Source of the DNA: Leptolyngbya sp. FACHB-261
GTDB taxonomy: Bacteria > Cyanobacteriota > Cyanobacteriia > FACHB-261
Reading direction: 5' to 3'
Length of the DNA stretch: 64,000 nt
Assembly (NCBI RefSeq): GCF_014696065.1
Contig: NZ_JACJPL010000036.1
Span: 61,405-125,404, forward strand
Part shown: positions 25,934-34,709 of the stretch, piece after piece
Layout of the letters: every line of letters starts with the position of its first letter
Position numbering within the stretch: position 1 is the stretch's first letter
Program-made: the position numbers and the translations under genes
The notes under the pieces: model-generated
The model's input: the letters and a program-made list of their open reading frames with translations, nothing else
What the model was told of the DNA's origin: nothing
The model's database searches: none

Positions 25934-27118
25934 CTACCAGTTAGAGGTCGCGCGTTCGTAGGCAACTCGGGCGTAGACGGTTTCGGTCTGCTGCGCAATC
26001 TTGGACCATTTAAAGCGGCGCTCTAAATCTTCGGCTGCGTTGTCAGTTAGCCACTGTGCATAGCCAGGATTTTTGAGCACTTCCAGAATGCCCCAGGCTA
26101 GGGAGTCGGCATTATTGGTCCAGGTGACGATGCCCGTTTTAGTGTGTTGCACCACCTCAGGGAAGCCGCCCGTATCTGAGACTACGACTGGCACATGGGC
26201 CGCAAAGCTTTCTAAAGCCACAATGCCAAAGGGCTCGTACAGGCTAGGGAATACGGCGCAATCGGCAATGGTCTGGAATCGGTCTAGATCCTGATCGGAC
26301 ATGAAGCCTGTGAAATAGAACTTGTCCCACAGACCCAAACTCCCTGCCTGCCGCTTCAAAGAGTCGGTGTTGCCGCCGCCAATAATCACGAACTTGACCT
26401 GTCCTCCCATTTCCCAGGCAACTTTGGCAGCTGCATTGACGATTTGGTGGACGCCTTTCTCGTAGGCCATGCGGCCCACGTAGTACACGATTTTTTCGTG
26501 GTCCTCAGCGAAACGACGACGGAAAGCCCAACGGTCAAAGTCCTGATGCTTCTTCTTCTCAGGTCGAATGCCGTTGTAGATCACGTCCACTTTTTCCCAG
26601 GGGCAATGGAAGGCTCGGCCCAGCTCATCGCGCATGTAATGGCTGCAGACAATCAGCCGCCAAGCTTCATAGACCAACCGCTCTTCTTTGCTGTTGATGT
26701 AGTGCTGTGTATCGGTGCGGATACCGTTGTAGCGACCATATTCGGTGGCGTGGATCGTGGCGATCAGTGGCAGCTTGAAACTGTGTTTAAGGGCAATCGC
26801 CGCATCGGCCACTAGCCAATCATGGGCGTGAATGAGATCGAAGGGGCCGTCTTCGAGCATCAGCTTGCCGCCGTGGTTGCCCATGCTCTCGTTCATGTTG
26901 ACGACCCAATGGAAGAAATCGTGGCTATAGGCCACCGGCACCCGATGAACCTTCACTCCATCCACCACTTCATAATGGGGAGCTGCGCCGAATTCGACCG
27001 TGATCAAGTGGATCTCGTGGCCCTGCGCCACCAGCTCTGGGTACAGCTCTGCAACATGACGAGCAATGCCGCCAACGATCCGAGGCGGGTACTCCCAAGC
27101 GAGGACCAGAATCTTCAT
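25934..27118 (-). CDS. glycosyltransferase family 4
   Basis: A GT-B glycosyltransferase of 394 residues. It starts MKILVLAWEYPPRIVGGIARH, typical of this group, so I use the Met at 27118 instead of 27184, whose extra 22 residues look non-coding. The C-terminal donor domain shows FTGFMSDQDLDRF and the E-x7-E pair in SLYEPFGIVALESFA. Acceptor and donor sugars are unknown; it resembles cyanobacterial alpha-glucan or exopolysaccharide transferases. Monocistronic appearance, 235 bases from Hfq. Confidence 0.88.
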   Translation of the reverse strand: MKILVLAWEYPPRIVGGIARHVAELYPELVAQGHEIHLITVEFGAAPHYEVVDGVKVHRVPVAYSHDFFHWVVNMNESMGNHGGKLMLEDGPFDLIHAHDWLVADAAIALKHSFKLPLIATIHATEYGRYNGIRTDTQHYINSKEERLVYEAWRLIVCSHYMRDELGRAFHCPWEKVDVIYNGIRPEKKKHQDFDRWAFRRRFAEDHEKIVYYVGRMAYEKGVHQIVNAAAKVAWEMGGQVKFVIIGGGNTDSLKRQAGSLGLWDKFYFTGFMSDQDLDRFQTIADCAVFPSLYEPFGIVALESFAAHVPVVVSDTGGFPEVVQHTKTGIVTWTNNADSLAWGILEVLKNPGYAQWLTDNAAEDLERRFKWSKIAQQTETVYARVAYERATSNW

Positions 27119-27353
27119 GGGCAGCGCACACTCCGATAAAACTGTGTCATCGACATCATAAAAAAATGTTGCGACTCTCACCATCCGAGGATCGCAACAT
27201 TGCGATATCGCTTAAGACATCATCGAGAAAATCAAGAAATACGTTTAGAGGTCCTCTCTTAGAAGGCTGTTCTGTGAGGCCCAGTAAGGAGGCCTAGTAA
27301 GCGGGATATCTCAGACTCCTGTCTTGGCCCTTTATTTGGCCCTTTATCTAATC

Positions 27354-27572
27354 TCAGATGGGCTTGTATTTGAGGAACACGATTGCCTGTCGCCAGATGA
27401 TCGTTGGTTGGTCGTATTGATCATTCACACAAATGCAATAGGGATCTTGCCAGCGCACCCGACCGACAATCAGGTCATTAGTGGATAACTTGATCTCAAC
27501 TTCCTGACTTTCTTTGATCAGGGCTTGGAGCTGACGGATACTGGGCAGATTAGTCTCAAGTTCAGTAGGCAC
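27354..27572 (-). CDS. hfq: cyanobacterial RNA chaperone Hfq
   Basis: The 72-residue product is the short, divergent Hfq of cyanobacteria: Sm1-like segment VEIKLSTNDLIVGRVRWQDPYCICV and Sm2-like segment IIWRQAIVFLKYK. It lacks the classical YKHAI proximal motif, as do other cyanobacterial Hfq proteins, which instead support type IV pilus function in Synechocystis. Length and ending are standard for the clade. Confidence 0.88.
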   Translation of the reverse strand: MPTELETNLPSIRQLQALIKESQEVEIKLSTNDLIVGRVRWQDPYCICVNDQYDQPTIIWRQAIVFLKYKPI

Positions 27573-27689
27573 AGATTTCTCCTTAGGGGCGCATCAACTC
27601 AACGGGAAAATTTGTTGCAAGAATAATTCGCTGGGACAATCTGCTAGAGCAGTACAGCAGCCCTGAAGGGGACTAACGCTGTCCCCATA

Positions 27690-29585
27690 CTATTTAGGGC
27701 TAATGACCTCAACAGTGGCATTAGTTAGACCATTCTGCCGAAGTTGTTCCACTAAGCTGTCAGCATTCACCCGATCACGGAAGCTTCCCACCTGCATGGC
27801 TGACTGACCGTTATAGCTGGTCGTAAATGCCCCTGACACTACCCGACGGACCTGCGCCCGCTGGCTGTCACTGGCTGCTGGAACCACCACTCGATAGCGA
27901 ACCTCTGAGCCCGTTGGCCCTGGCAAAGGACGCGAGACTGGGGTCTGACGCACTGGCACAGTGGGTAAAACTGGAGGGGCTGCGGGGCTGGGTAGCGGTT
28001 GCGGGCTAGGCAAAGGTTGTGGGCTAGGAAGTGGACGCGGCGTAGGGATTTGCCCAACCGGACCCGGAACGGGTCGCTGCGGTAGAGGCGGAAATGAGCT
28101 AGTGGGAGAAGGGCTAGGTGTGAAGGGAGCCTGGCCTGGTAGAGGTGTTGATGGCAGCGTCGGTGAGGTTATTGGCGGCAGAACTGCCACGGGCGGCGTA
28201 GGACCCGGTCGAAAAGTGGGCACCGGAATGGGAATGGCAGTTGGCGTGGAAGTCGGAAAAGGTGCGGCAGTCGCCGTAGGAATGGGAATTGGTGCCCCTG
28301 GCAGAGTCGCTGTGGGCCGTGGTGGCAGCGTTGCCACAGGCGAGGCGGGGCTGGGGCGAAGCGTGGGAATGGGCAGCGTTGCCGTGGGCGTGGGACGTGA
28401 GGGCAAGCTGGGAAGTGGCGTAGGTGAGGCCTGAGCAGGCGGTACAACGGCAATTGGCGGCACGTTCGGCTCGGGCACTGGCTGACCGGTCGCGACCTGC
28501 TCTACCTTGCCTGCTAGGCGGGCAGCGCTTAACTGATTACCTACCGAGACCAGGGTATTACCACGGGTCGTGTTCTGGATATCCCGCTGACCGTTGTTGC
28601 GGAAGCTGTTGCTACCGGGCTCGGTGGGGGTACCCAAATCGGGTAGCGCATTGGTGATTGCAACTAGGCCGTTGCGCACGTTATCGGCAATCAGGTTACC
28701 GCGTAGGACTGGACGAGCATTCGCCTGCGTAATCACGCCATCCTGGTTTTCGACAATGCGGTTCTGGGCAACTAAGGGACTAGCGTTCTGGCCCACATTA
28801 ACGCCAAAGCCAGTCCGCTGAAACACGTTTTGCCGAACCTCTGGCCGAGAGGTACCGACAATAGAAATGCCGTTAGCGCCATTGCGGTAAAAGTAGTTGT
28901 TGAGCACTGTAGGAGCAGCGTTGCCGGTAACAAAAATGCCGTCATGGGTGCTGCCAGTGAAAGTGTTATTCACCACAATTGGGCTGCTCGACTCTACCCA
29001 CAGTGCATAGCCGCGTCGATTGGTGTTGGTGAGAGTGACCCCGCGCAGTTCAGCTTGACTGGCTCCCAAGATGGCAATATTTTGTCCGGCGAAGCTGGGG
29101 CTGGTGAAGCCACCCCCGCCTGTAATTACGATGCCATTGCCCCGGCTACTCTCCTCACCGCGAATAACAACACCTGGTCGCATCACAATCGGAAAGCTCT
29201 CGCCGCTGGCGCTGCTGTAAATCCCCGGCTGAAGCTGAATGATGTTTCCCACTTGGGCTCGGGTCAGGGCGTTGGTAATCGTGCGCAGTGGCGCTTGCAA
29301 AGTGCCGTTACTGGCATCGTTACCGTTAACCGGATCGACGTAGAGAAAGCGCTGGGTCTGAGGGGTAAGCGAACCAGGTGGGTTGGTATTGATACTTTGG
29401 GCTAAGACGGTTGCGCCACCACTACCCAGCAGCAGCGACACCAGTACCAAACGACCGTAAAAGCGGCCTGTTTGTAGTGGTTTGCCTGCTGACCATTTGT
29501 AACCCGTCCTACCCCCACTCCTACCCATAGCGTTTCTCCTCATCACAGGACCATATTGCTTGAGACTGTAGCCGATTTTTTTCAA
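27690..29585 (-). CDS. secreted beta-helix (DUF1565) protein with Pro/Thr linker and SPOR-like end
   Basis: The 631-residue protein has an N-terminal hydrophobic segment (LVLVSLLLGSGGATVLAQ, about 47-64), a DUF1565/parallel beta-helix region (residues 80-355, opening with YVDPVNGNDASNGTLQAPLRTI), then about 200 residues of Pro/Thr/Ser-rich repeats (PTPTATLP, PLPSPQPLPSP) and a terminal SPOR-like segment (GSFRDRVNADSLVEQLRQNGL) that suggests peptidoglycan contact. The start could be internal: ATG codons near residues 14 and 20 would still precede the signal. Likely an outer, cell-wall-facing protein. Function unknown. Confidence 0.8.
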   Translation of the reverse strand: MKKIGYSLKQYGPVMRRNAMGRSGGRTGYKWSAGKPLQTGRFYGRLVLVSLLLGSGGATVLAQSINTNPPGSLTPQTQRFLYVDPVNGNDASNGTLQAPLRTITNALTRAQVGNIIQLQPGIYSSASGESFPIVMRPGVVIRGEESSRGNGIVITGGGGFTSPSFAGQNIAILGASQAELRGVTLTNTNRRGYALWVESSSPIVVNNTFTGSTHDGIFVTGNAAPTVLNNYFYRNGANGISIVGTSRPEVRQNVFQRTGFGVNVGQNASPLVAQNRIVENQDGVITQANARPVLRGNLIADNVRNGLVAITNALPDLGTPTEPGSNSFRNNGQRDIQNTTRGNTLVSVGNQLSAARLAGKVEQVATGQPVPEPNVPPIAVVPPAQASPTPLPSLPSRPTPTATLPIPTLRPSPASPVATLPPRPTATLPGAPIPIPTATAAPFPTSTPTAIPIPVPTFRPGPTPPVAVLPPITSPTLPSTPLPGQAPFTPSPSPTSSFPPLPQRPVPGPVGQIPTPRPLPSPQPLPSPQPLPSPAAPPVLPTVPVRQTPVSRPLPGPTGSEVRYRVVVPAASDSQRAQVRRVVSGAFTTSYNGQSAMQVGSFRDRVNADSLVEQLRQNGLTNATVEVISPK

Positions 29586-29652
29586 GAACCCCTCACTTTC
29601 AAAGCGCTGAGCCTGCTCAGGTAGGATTAAGACTGATTGGGAAGCGAAAAAG

Positions 29653-30741
29653 ATGCCATCAGCCCCAGCTCAGCTCCATCACCAAGCGATCAAGCGCATT
29701 CTGGATGCCAATCTAGATCGCGCCCGTGAGGGCTTGCGAGTGGTTGAGGAATGGTGTCGCTTTGGCTTGGAGAATGCCCAGCTCAGCCAGGAATGTAAAC
29801 AGTTACGAGCGGAGCTAGCGCCCTGGCACACGGCAGACCTCCTAGCAGCCCGCGATACGGCTCAAGATCCAGGGACAGGGCTGTCCCATGCCGCTGAAGA
29901 GGAGCGCAATAGTCTAGAGGCTGTGCTGCGGGCCAATTTGTGCCGGGTTCAGGAGGCCTTCCGGGTTCTGGAGGAATACGGCAAGCTGTGGCAACCTCGG
30001 ATGGGCAGTCACTTCAAGCACTTGCGCTACCGAGTCTACATCCTAGAAAGTGCCTTATTGGGTAGTAACCCGGTGACCAACGAACGGCTGGAGCGCCTGA
30101 AAGCAGCTCGTTTGTATCTAGTGACCTCTCCGGTTGACAACCCATTGGCCGTGGTGGAAGCGGCACTGCAGGGAGGATTGCCCCTGGTTCAGTACCGCCA
30201 CAAAACTGCTGATGACGAAGTCCGGTTACCGTTAGCGCAGCACCTAGCTCAACTCTGCCGCCAATATGGGGCTCTGTTTATCGTTAATGATCGAGTTGAT
30301 TTGGCGCTTGCTGTGGACGCAGACGGTGTGCACTTGGGCCAGCAGGATATGCCCGTTGCCATTGCGCGCCAACTGCTAGGGCCGAACCGAATTATTGGTC
30401 AGTCCACCACCAACCCCAGCGAAATGGCTAAAGCGATTGAATCCGGCGCTGACTACATCGGTGTGGGTCCAATCTATGAAACGCCCACTAAGGTGGGTAA
30501 GGCTGCCACTGGTCTAGACTATGCTCGCTATGCCGCCGCTAAAGCACCTCTGCCCTGGTACGCCATTGGCGGCATTGACGCAACTAACCTGCCGGATGTG
30601 CTGGCTGCCGGAGCTGAGCGGGTTGCGGTCGTACGGGCGATTATGAGCGCAGCCAATCCCACCGAAGCCACCCGCGCCCTGCTGGCGCAACTGACCTTGA
30701 ATGCGAGTCCTGTTCCATGTCCTCCGACTGCTCCAACCTGA
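29653..30741 (+). CDS. thiE: thiamine phosphate synthase with N-terminal ThiD2 domain
   Basis: The 362-residue product fuses an N-terminal ThiD2-type domain (residues 10-135, RILDANLDRAREGLRVVEEW and its second copy LRANLCRVQEAFRVLEEY) to a ThiE barrel (about 147-350) with YRHKTADDE, FIVNDRVDLALAVDADGVHLGQQD, GQSTTNPSEM and YIGVGPIYETPTK. ThiE joins the thiazole and pyrimidine phosphates into thiamine phosphate. The fusion is the normal cyanobacterial form. The downstream thiS gene overlaps its last 25 bases. Confidence 0.95.
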   Translation: MPSAPAQLHHQAIKRILDANLDRAREGLRVVEEWCRFGLENAQLSQECKQLRAELAPWHTADLLAARDTAQDPGTGLSHAAEEERNSLEAVLRANLCRVQEAFRVLEEYGKLWQPRMGSHFKHLRYRVYILESALLGSNPVTNERLERLKAARLYLVTSPVDNPLAVVEAALQGGLPLVQYRHKTADDEVRLPLAQHLAQLCRQYGALFIVNDRVDLALAVDADGVHLGQQDMPVAIARQLLGPNRIIGQSTTNPSEMAKAIESGADYIGVGPIYETPTKVGKAATGLDYARYAAAKAPLPWYAIGGIDATNLPDVLAAGAERVAVVRAIMSAANPTEATRALLAQLTLNASPVPCPPTAPT

Positions 30742-30941
30742 TTACCCTCCAGGTCAATGGCGAGCCCCAGACCTGTGCTCCTCAGACGCTACTGCCCGAA
30801 TTTCTGACCCAACTCAAGCTCAACCCGCGCCTGATTGCGATTGAATACAATGGCGAGATTCTGCACCGTCAGTTCTGGGAGCAGACGCAGATGCAGAATG
30901 GCGACCGGCTAGAAATCGTGACAGTTGTCGGCGGAGGCTAA
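30717..30941 (+). CDS. thiS: sulphur carrier protein ThiS
   Basis: The 74-residue protein has the ubiquitin-like ThiS fold: ITLQVNGEPQTC at the start, LIAIEYNGEILHR in the middle and the C-terminal VTVVGGG, whose final glycines are adenylylated and thiocarboxylated to supply sulphur to the thiazole ring. It overlaps thiE by 25 bases in another frame, so translation is probably coupled. Confidence 0.93.
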   Translation: MSSDCSNLITLQVNGEPQTCAPQTLLPEFLTQLKLNPRLIAIEYNGEILHRQFWEQTQMQNGDRLEIVTVVGGG

Positions 30942-30955
30942 ACGGAAGTATTAGA

Positions 30956-33190
30956 TCAAGAAGGTGGCACTGCTGGACTAGGCACTGCTGGTGCTGTGGG
31001 ATCTGTGGGTACTGCTGGCGCGGTGGGTCCTGGTGAGACCAGACCTGGAGACGCTGGTGCAGGAGAGGTCAAGCCCGGTGCTGTTGGCGCTGGGGGTGTT
31101 TGGCTCGGTGTAGGCACCTCTAGAGATGGTGCTGGGGTTGGTAAGGGACTAAACTCCGGCGTTGGTACGGGCGATGGTTGTACCAACTGACGCAGTTGCT
31201 CCTGGTTGGCACGATCTGAGAACCACCAACCGCCCAAGCCGAGACCCAAAGCCAGCAATACCAGCACCGCCAGTGTCGCTTCTCGCCAACGACCCCGTGG
31301 CTCCGGCAGAAGCTCAGGCTGCTTGACCAAGTGACCGGGAATCAGCGTGGGTTGCGGCTCGCTGAGCGGTTCAACCTCGGCAACTTGAGCCGCAGCAGTG
31401 GATTGCCCCAACCTAACGCTAGGTTCTGCCTGTTCACTCGTTGAGTGTGGAGGAAGCGGATCCTCGCGAATCGTTGGGACGTCACCCAAATCTATGCCTT
31501 GAGCGAGCGGATCCTCACGAATCGTTGGGACACCATCCGCGTCTGCTTGGGTCGTGGTTGAGTTCCGGGGCAGTGTATCTTCCAAAGACTCAGGATCAAT
31601 TGCTTTGGGTGGCTGTAACTGAGCGTGAATTAACACCACCGAGACGTTGTCATGACCATTGCGGGTATTGGCCAACTCGATCAAGCGAGTACAGGCTTCA
31701 GTAAGCGAGAGCTGCTGATCAAGAATCGGACGCAGGGTCTCAGTCCAATACTGCTCCACCCGGTCGTAATCGCTGAGGCCGTCAGAGCACAACAGAATCA
31801 CGCAGTCGTCATCTAGGATGAAGCGCTGCACTGAGGGATGTAGAAAATCAGAGGCTCGGGTGCCTAAGGCTTGAGTTAAAGCCCCGGCATCTGACCGTTG
31901 CAGTGCCTCGCGGTACAGGGCATGCCCCAGACGCACTTCCCTCGAGGCAACATCGTCATCCACAGTAATTTGGTGACAGCTATCGCGGCTGATCCAGTAG
32001 GCGCGACTATCGCCCACGTGAGTAATGTACAGCTCGTGGCTGCTCTGGCTGACTCCTGACGCCGGGGCTAAAGCCATGACCAAGGTGGTGCCCATCCGCT
32101 GGCGAGCCTCCCGGCTGGCACTGTCGTTCTGGCCCACAATCAGGTTGTTGACCACCCGCACCATCGTGTCTAGTTGGGCTGCAACCACAGCCGGAGGCGT
32201 TAAGTTCTCCTGGTCTAGCTCGGTGATCAGGGCCTGAGCTTGGGGGCGCAGCGTTTGCACAGCCTGACGGCTCGCCACTTCCCCGCCTTCATGCCCACCG
32301 ATGCCATCGCAGACAATGCCCAGGCGAATTTCGCGGCTGGTTCCCAAACGGTCATTGGGATAGCAGGTATCTTCGTTCTGAGAGCGCTGAGGGCCTGTAT
32401 CAGTGCCACCTACAATCTGAATGCTCAGGGGGACGGTTCGGGCATGATTCACTAAAATCGCATCTAACTTGTTCTGAGCCTCTGGAATGCTCAGACTGCC
32501 AGAGGTCAGAGACTGGCATAGCTCTTGTAGGGCAGGCACTTGCTCCACCGGCGATTGTGCTAGCCAACGGGACCACAGACCGACTAGTTGCAGCTCGGAG
32601 ACGGGGTGCTCGATATCGTCAAACAGCAACTCCCGCAACCGAACCAATGGCCCATCCACGCGTATATTCTCAGGCCAGAGCAGGCTCGTAGCTGCCCCTG
32701 CTTGGGCCAGAGGTGTCCAGAGCGCGAGAATCTGCTGCAACCAGGCGAGCTTGCGCAGCGTCGAAACTCCTGCCCAGGTTTGCTCTAGAGTTGGTTTGAG
32801 TTCGCCCCGCTCATCTAGGGGGCTCTTCTCTAGAAGCAGAATTTCTCCCACTTCCTCTGACAACACACCATAAACCTCAGGCAAGTGTAATCGCCAGGGC
32901 TGAAGCTTGAGATAAGTTAGGAGGGTATCCGACAGCTCCTCCGGCAATTGCGGCATCCAACTGGGACGAGTATCGAGCAACCGTTGGGGCCCTACAACTC
33001 GATATCGGTCTTGTAAAAGGCTGCCCGTTTCCCAGTGCTGAGCAGTATCGGCTAACTCGCTAGGGATACTGGCCCACAGGTAGACATGCGGCAGCGACGT
33101 GCGGCAGCGCTGGCAGAAGCTATGGGTCTGCGGATTAGGGCTCTGGCAACTGGGGTTGGGGCAGTAGATGATCGGCTCATTGCTGCTCAT
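30956..33190 (-). CDS. PP2C-family Ser/Thr phosphatase with zinc ribbon and C-terminal membrane anchor
   Basis: A 744-residue protein from the Met at 33190. The N-terminus is a zinc ribbon (CPNPSCQ..SFCQRCRTSL). A pseudokinase-like or unknown region follows to about residue 250. The PP2C domain has all main motifs: RSQNEDTCYP, VCDGIGGHEGGE, MGTTLVMAL, THVGDSRAYW, LLCSDGLSDY, GHDNVSVVLI. One hydrophobic helix (LAVLVLLALGLGLGGWWF) near residue 655 anchors it, then an 80-residue Pro-rich tail lies on the far side. Repeat segments (VPTIREDPL) precede the anchor. It lies 50 bases from the SPFH-FHA gene on the same strand, suggesting phosphothreonine signalling. Confidence 0.88.
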   Translation of the reverse strand: MSSNEPIIYCPNPSCQSPNPQTHSFCQRCRTSLPHVYLWASIPSELADTAQHWETGSLLQDRYRVVGPQRLLDTRPSWMPQLPEELSDTLLTYLKLQPWRLHLPEVYGVLSEEVGEILLLEKSPLDERGELKPTLEQTWAGVSTLRKLAWLQQILALWTPLAQAGAATSLLWPENIRVDGPLVRLRELLFDDIEHPVSELQLVGLWSRWLAQSPVEQVPALQELCQSLTSGSLSIPEAQNKLDAILVNHARTVPLSIQIVGGTDTGPQRSQNEDTCYPNDRLGTSREIRLGIVCDGIGGHEGGEVASRQAVQTLRPQAQALITELDQENLTPPAVVAAQLDTMVRVVNNLIVGQNDSASREARQRMGTTLVMALAPASGVSQSSHELYITHVGDSRAYWISRDSCHQITVDDDVASREVRLGHALYREALQRSDAGALTQALGTRASDFLHPSVQRFILDDDCVILLCSDGLSDYDRVEQYWTETLRPILDQQLSLTEACTRLIELANTRNGHDNVSVVLIHAQLQPPKAIDPESLEDTLPRNSTTTQADADGVPTIREDPLAQGIDLGDVPTIREDPLPPHSTSEQAEPSVRLGQSTAAAQVAEVEPLSEPQPTLIPGHLVKQPELLPEPRGRWREATLAVLVLLALGLGLGGWWFSDRANQEQLRQLVQPSPVPTPEFSPLPTPAPSLEVPTPSQTPPAPTAPGLTSPAPASPGLVSPGPTAPAVPTDPTAPAVPSPAVPPS

Positions 33191-33241
33191 GGGACCCACT
33201 CACACTTGGAGGCTTGTTTCCAATCATTGAAGCCTGAAACT

Positions 33242-34360
33242 CTATGTTTCAAATACCCACTCCTGCTGACCCATCCGAATCACTTCTCCTCTCCGTAAAT
33301 CTACCGGCTCGTGGGGCTTCAATCGCTGACCATCCACGAAGGTACCGTTAGAGCTACCCAAATCTATCAGGTGGTACTGTCTGCTCTCCTGAGAGCTGAG
33401 CGAAATACAAGCGTGGTAGCGAGAGCATTGCAAGTCTTGAATCTGGATTCGATTACTGCCGTCGCGTCCGAATGTGAGGGGCACTCGCGCCAGGTTGATG
33501 CTCTCCCCAGAAGCCAAATGCACCAAGCGAGGTGTTTGAGCGGCTAACTCTGTCGGCTGCGTACTGAGTGTACGCGATACAGGCGTTGGGCGTGAGGTCG
33601 GTATAGGAGCTTCTACAACAAACGTCGCTGCCACCTTTGGTACATCCGGTAAAGAATTAAGCTTAGCCTCGTTAATCTTGACCTTAGAAACACCTGTTTC
33701 CGGAACACCTGCCTTAAAAACTCTAGCCTCAGGCGTTCCCAAGCTTGCCCGCAGAGCCTGGATCTCGGCATCCTCAGCTGACTGCATGTAGGGCTCTGGC
33801 GCTGGGATCTTTACGGGCTTACGCCCTGAGCGGAGTGGCGCTGCATCTGGACCGAGATTGCTCACTCGTACTTCCTCTAGGTGAAATCCTAGAGGGTAGA
33901 AAGCATCCACACGGGTAATCAGCAAATCACGGACCAGCAGGGGGCCATCCTGTTGCAGCTCAGCTAGGGTATAGCCACCCAGAAGCAAAGCTAGATTATC
34001 TTTCACGGCAACAGTGAGGGCCTCTAGAGGATCTGACAACTCCAAAGCTACCCGCTTGGCATCAATGACCTGGTAAGTGAGGCTCAGAGTTAGCTTGAGC
34101 GGCTGCTGGTCGCGTGAGCAGAAGTCACCCGCTTTGCTTTGCACGCGTAAAGTCCGTAAGCGCGTGTCTACAATCAGAAGCTGACATTGCTCGAGCAATG
34201 GGACTGCCAGGTTCATATAGCGGCCTGGTGGCATGGTACGAACTAAGCGCCCATTCTTGAGCAGAAAGCCAACGCACCCTTCCTCAATCGTAGCCACTGA
34301 GAGCGGCGTCAAAAGGCCAAGGCCAGTTTTTTGAATCAGAGGCGAGGGGTTAGAGGTCAT
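33242..34360 (-). CDS. SPFH (band 7)-like protein with C-terminal FHA domain
   Basis: I take the Met at 34360 (MTSNPSPLIQKTG) as start, giving 372 residues. Residues 15-165 resemble an SPFH/band 7 domain (EEGCVGFLLKNGRLVRTMPPGRY, LSLTYQVIDAKRVALEL). After a low-complexity linker the last 90 residues form an FHA domain with the diagnostic pattern FGRDGSNRIQI..CSRYHACIS..DLGSSNGTFVDG. FHA binds phosphothreonine. Together with the adjacent PP2C phosphatase gene on the same strand it forms a likely signalling pair. Confidence 0.85.
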   Translation of the reverse strand: MTSNPSPLIQKTGLGLLTPLSVATIEEGCVGFLLKNGRLVRTMPPGRYMNLAVPLLEQCQLLIVDTRLRTLRVQSKAGDFCSRDQQPLKLTLSLTYQVIDAKRVALELSDPLEALTVAVKDNLALLLGGYTLAELQQDGPLLVRDLLITRVDAFYPLGFHLEEVRVSNLGPDAAPLRSGRKPVKIPAPEPYMQSAEDAEIQALRASLGTPEARVFKAGVPETGVSKVKINEAKLNSLPDVPKVAATFVVEAPIPTSRPTPVSRTLSTQPTELAAQTPRLVHLASGESINLARVPLTFGRDGSNRIQIQDLQCSRYHACISLSSQESRQYHLIDLGSSNGTFVDGQRLKPHEPVDLRRGEVIRMGQQEWVFET

Positions 34361-34473
34361 AGCAGTCCAGTGATGCGGGGCTACACCAGCCCCTCCCCAG
34401 TTCAATGCATCCCCTCCAGGATAAAGCAGGCAATCCCAGACTCTACAGATCTGATATACTAACCTTCTGGCAT

Positions 34474-34545
34474 GGCGGCATAGCCAAGTGGTAAGGCAGA
34501 GGACTGCAAATCCTTTATCCCCCAGTTCGAATCTGGGTGCCGCCT
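34474..34545 (+). tRNA. trnC: tRNA-Cys (anticodon GCA)
   Basis: A 72-base cloverleaf without encoded CCA: acceptor stem GGCGGCA (34474-34480) with TGCCGCC (34538-34544) and discriminator T at 34545; D arm AGCCAAGTGGTAAGGC; anticodon arm GGACTGCAAATCC with GCA at the centre; T arm CCCAGTTCGAATCTGGG. A TATACT, a possible -10 element, is at 34454. The integrase gene starts about 160 bases downstream, so this tRNA is the likely integration landmark of the island. Confidence 0.95.
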
Positions 34546-34577
34546 TAAGACCTGAAACCTTTATTAGAAAAGCATTT

Positions 34578-34602
34578 CAGCCCCCTTGAAGGGCTGTTTT
34601 TT
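34578..34602 (+). terminator. rho-independent terminator after tRNA-Cys
   Basis: Stem CAGCCC (34578-34583) with GGGCTG (34591-34596), loop CCTTGAA, followed by a run of six T. It ends the tRNA-Cys transcript before the island begins. Confidence 0.8.
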
Positions 34603-34638
34603 ATGCCTTAAGTCCGTATTAGTTGGCTTAAAGAAAGT

Positions 34639-34702
34639 GTCAGATATTGCACAAAAACGACAGATTTGCACAGAGAATGACAATAAAGTAAGACAAAAGT
34701 AA
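34639..34702. repeat. short direct repeats upstream of the integrase
   Basis: CAGATATTGCACAAA and CAGATTTGCACAGAG occur as two imperfect copies 21 bases apart, followed by GACAATAAAG and GACAAAAGTAAG. Repeats between a tRNA and an integrase are typical of integrase arm-binding or excisionase sites. Tn7-like elements can also have GACA-rich repeated ends, but no TnsB-like gene was seen here. Confidence 0.5.
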
Positions 34703-34709
34703 GTACAAA

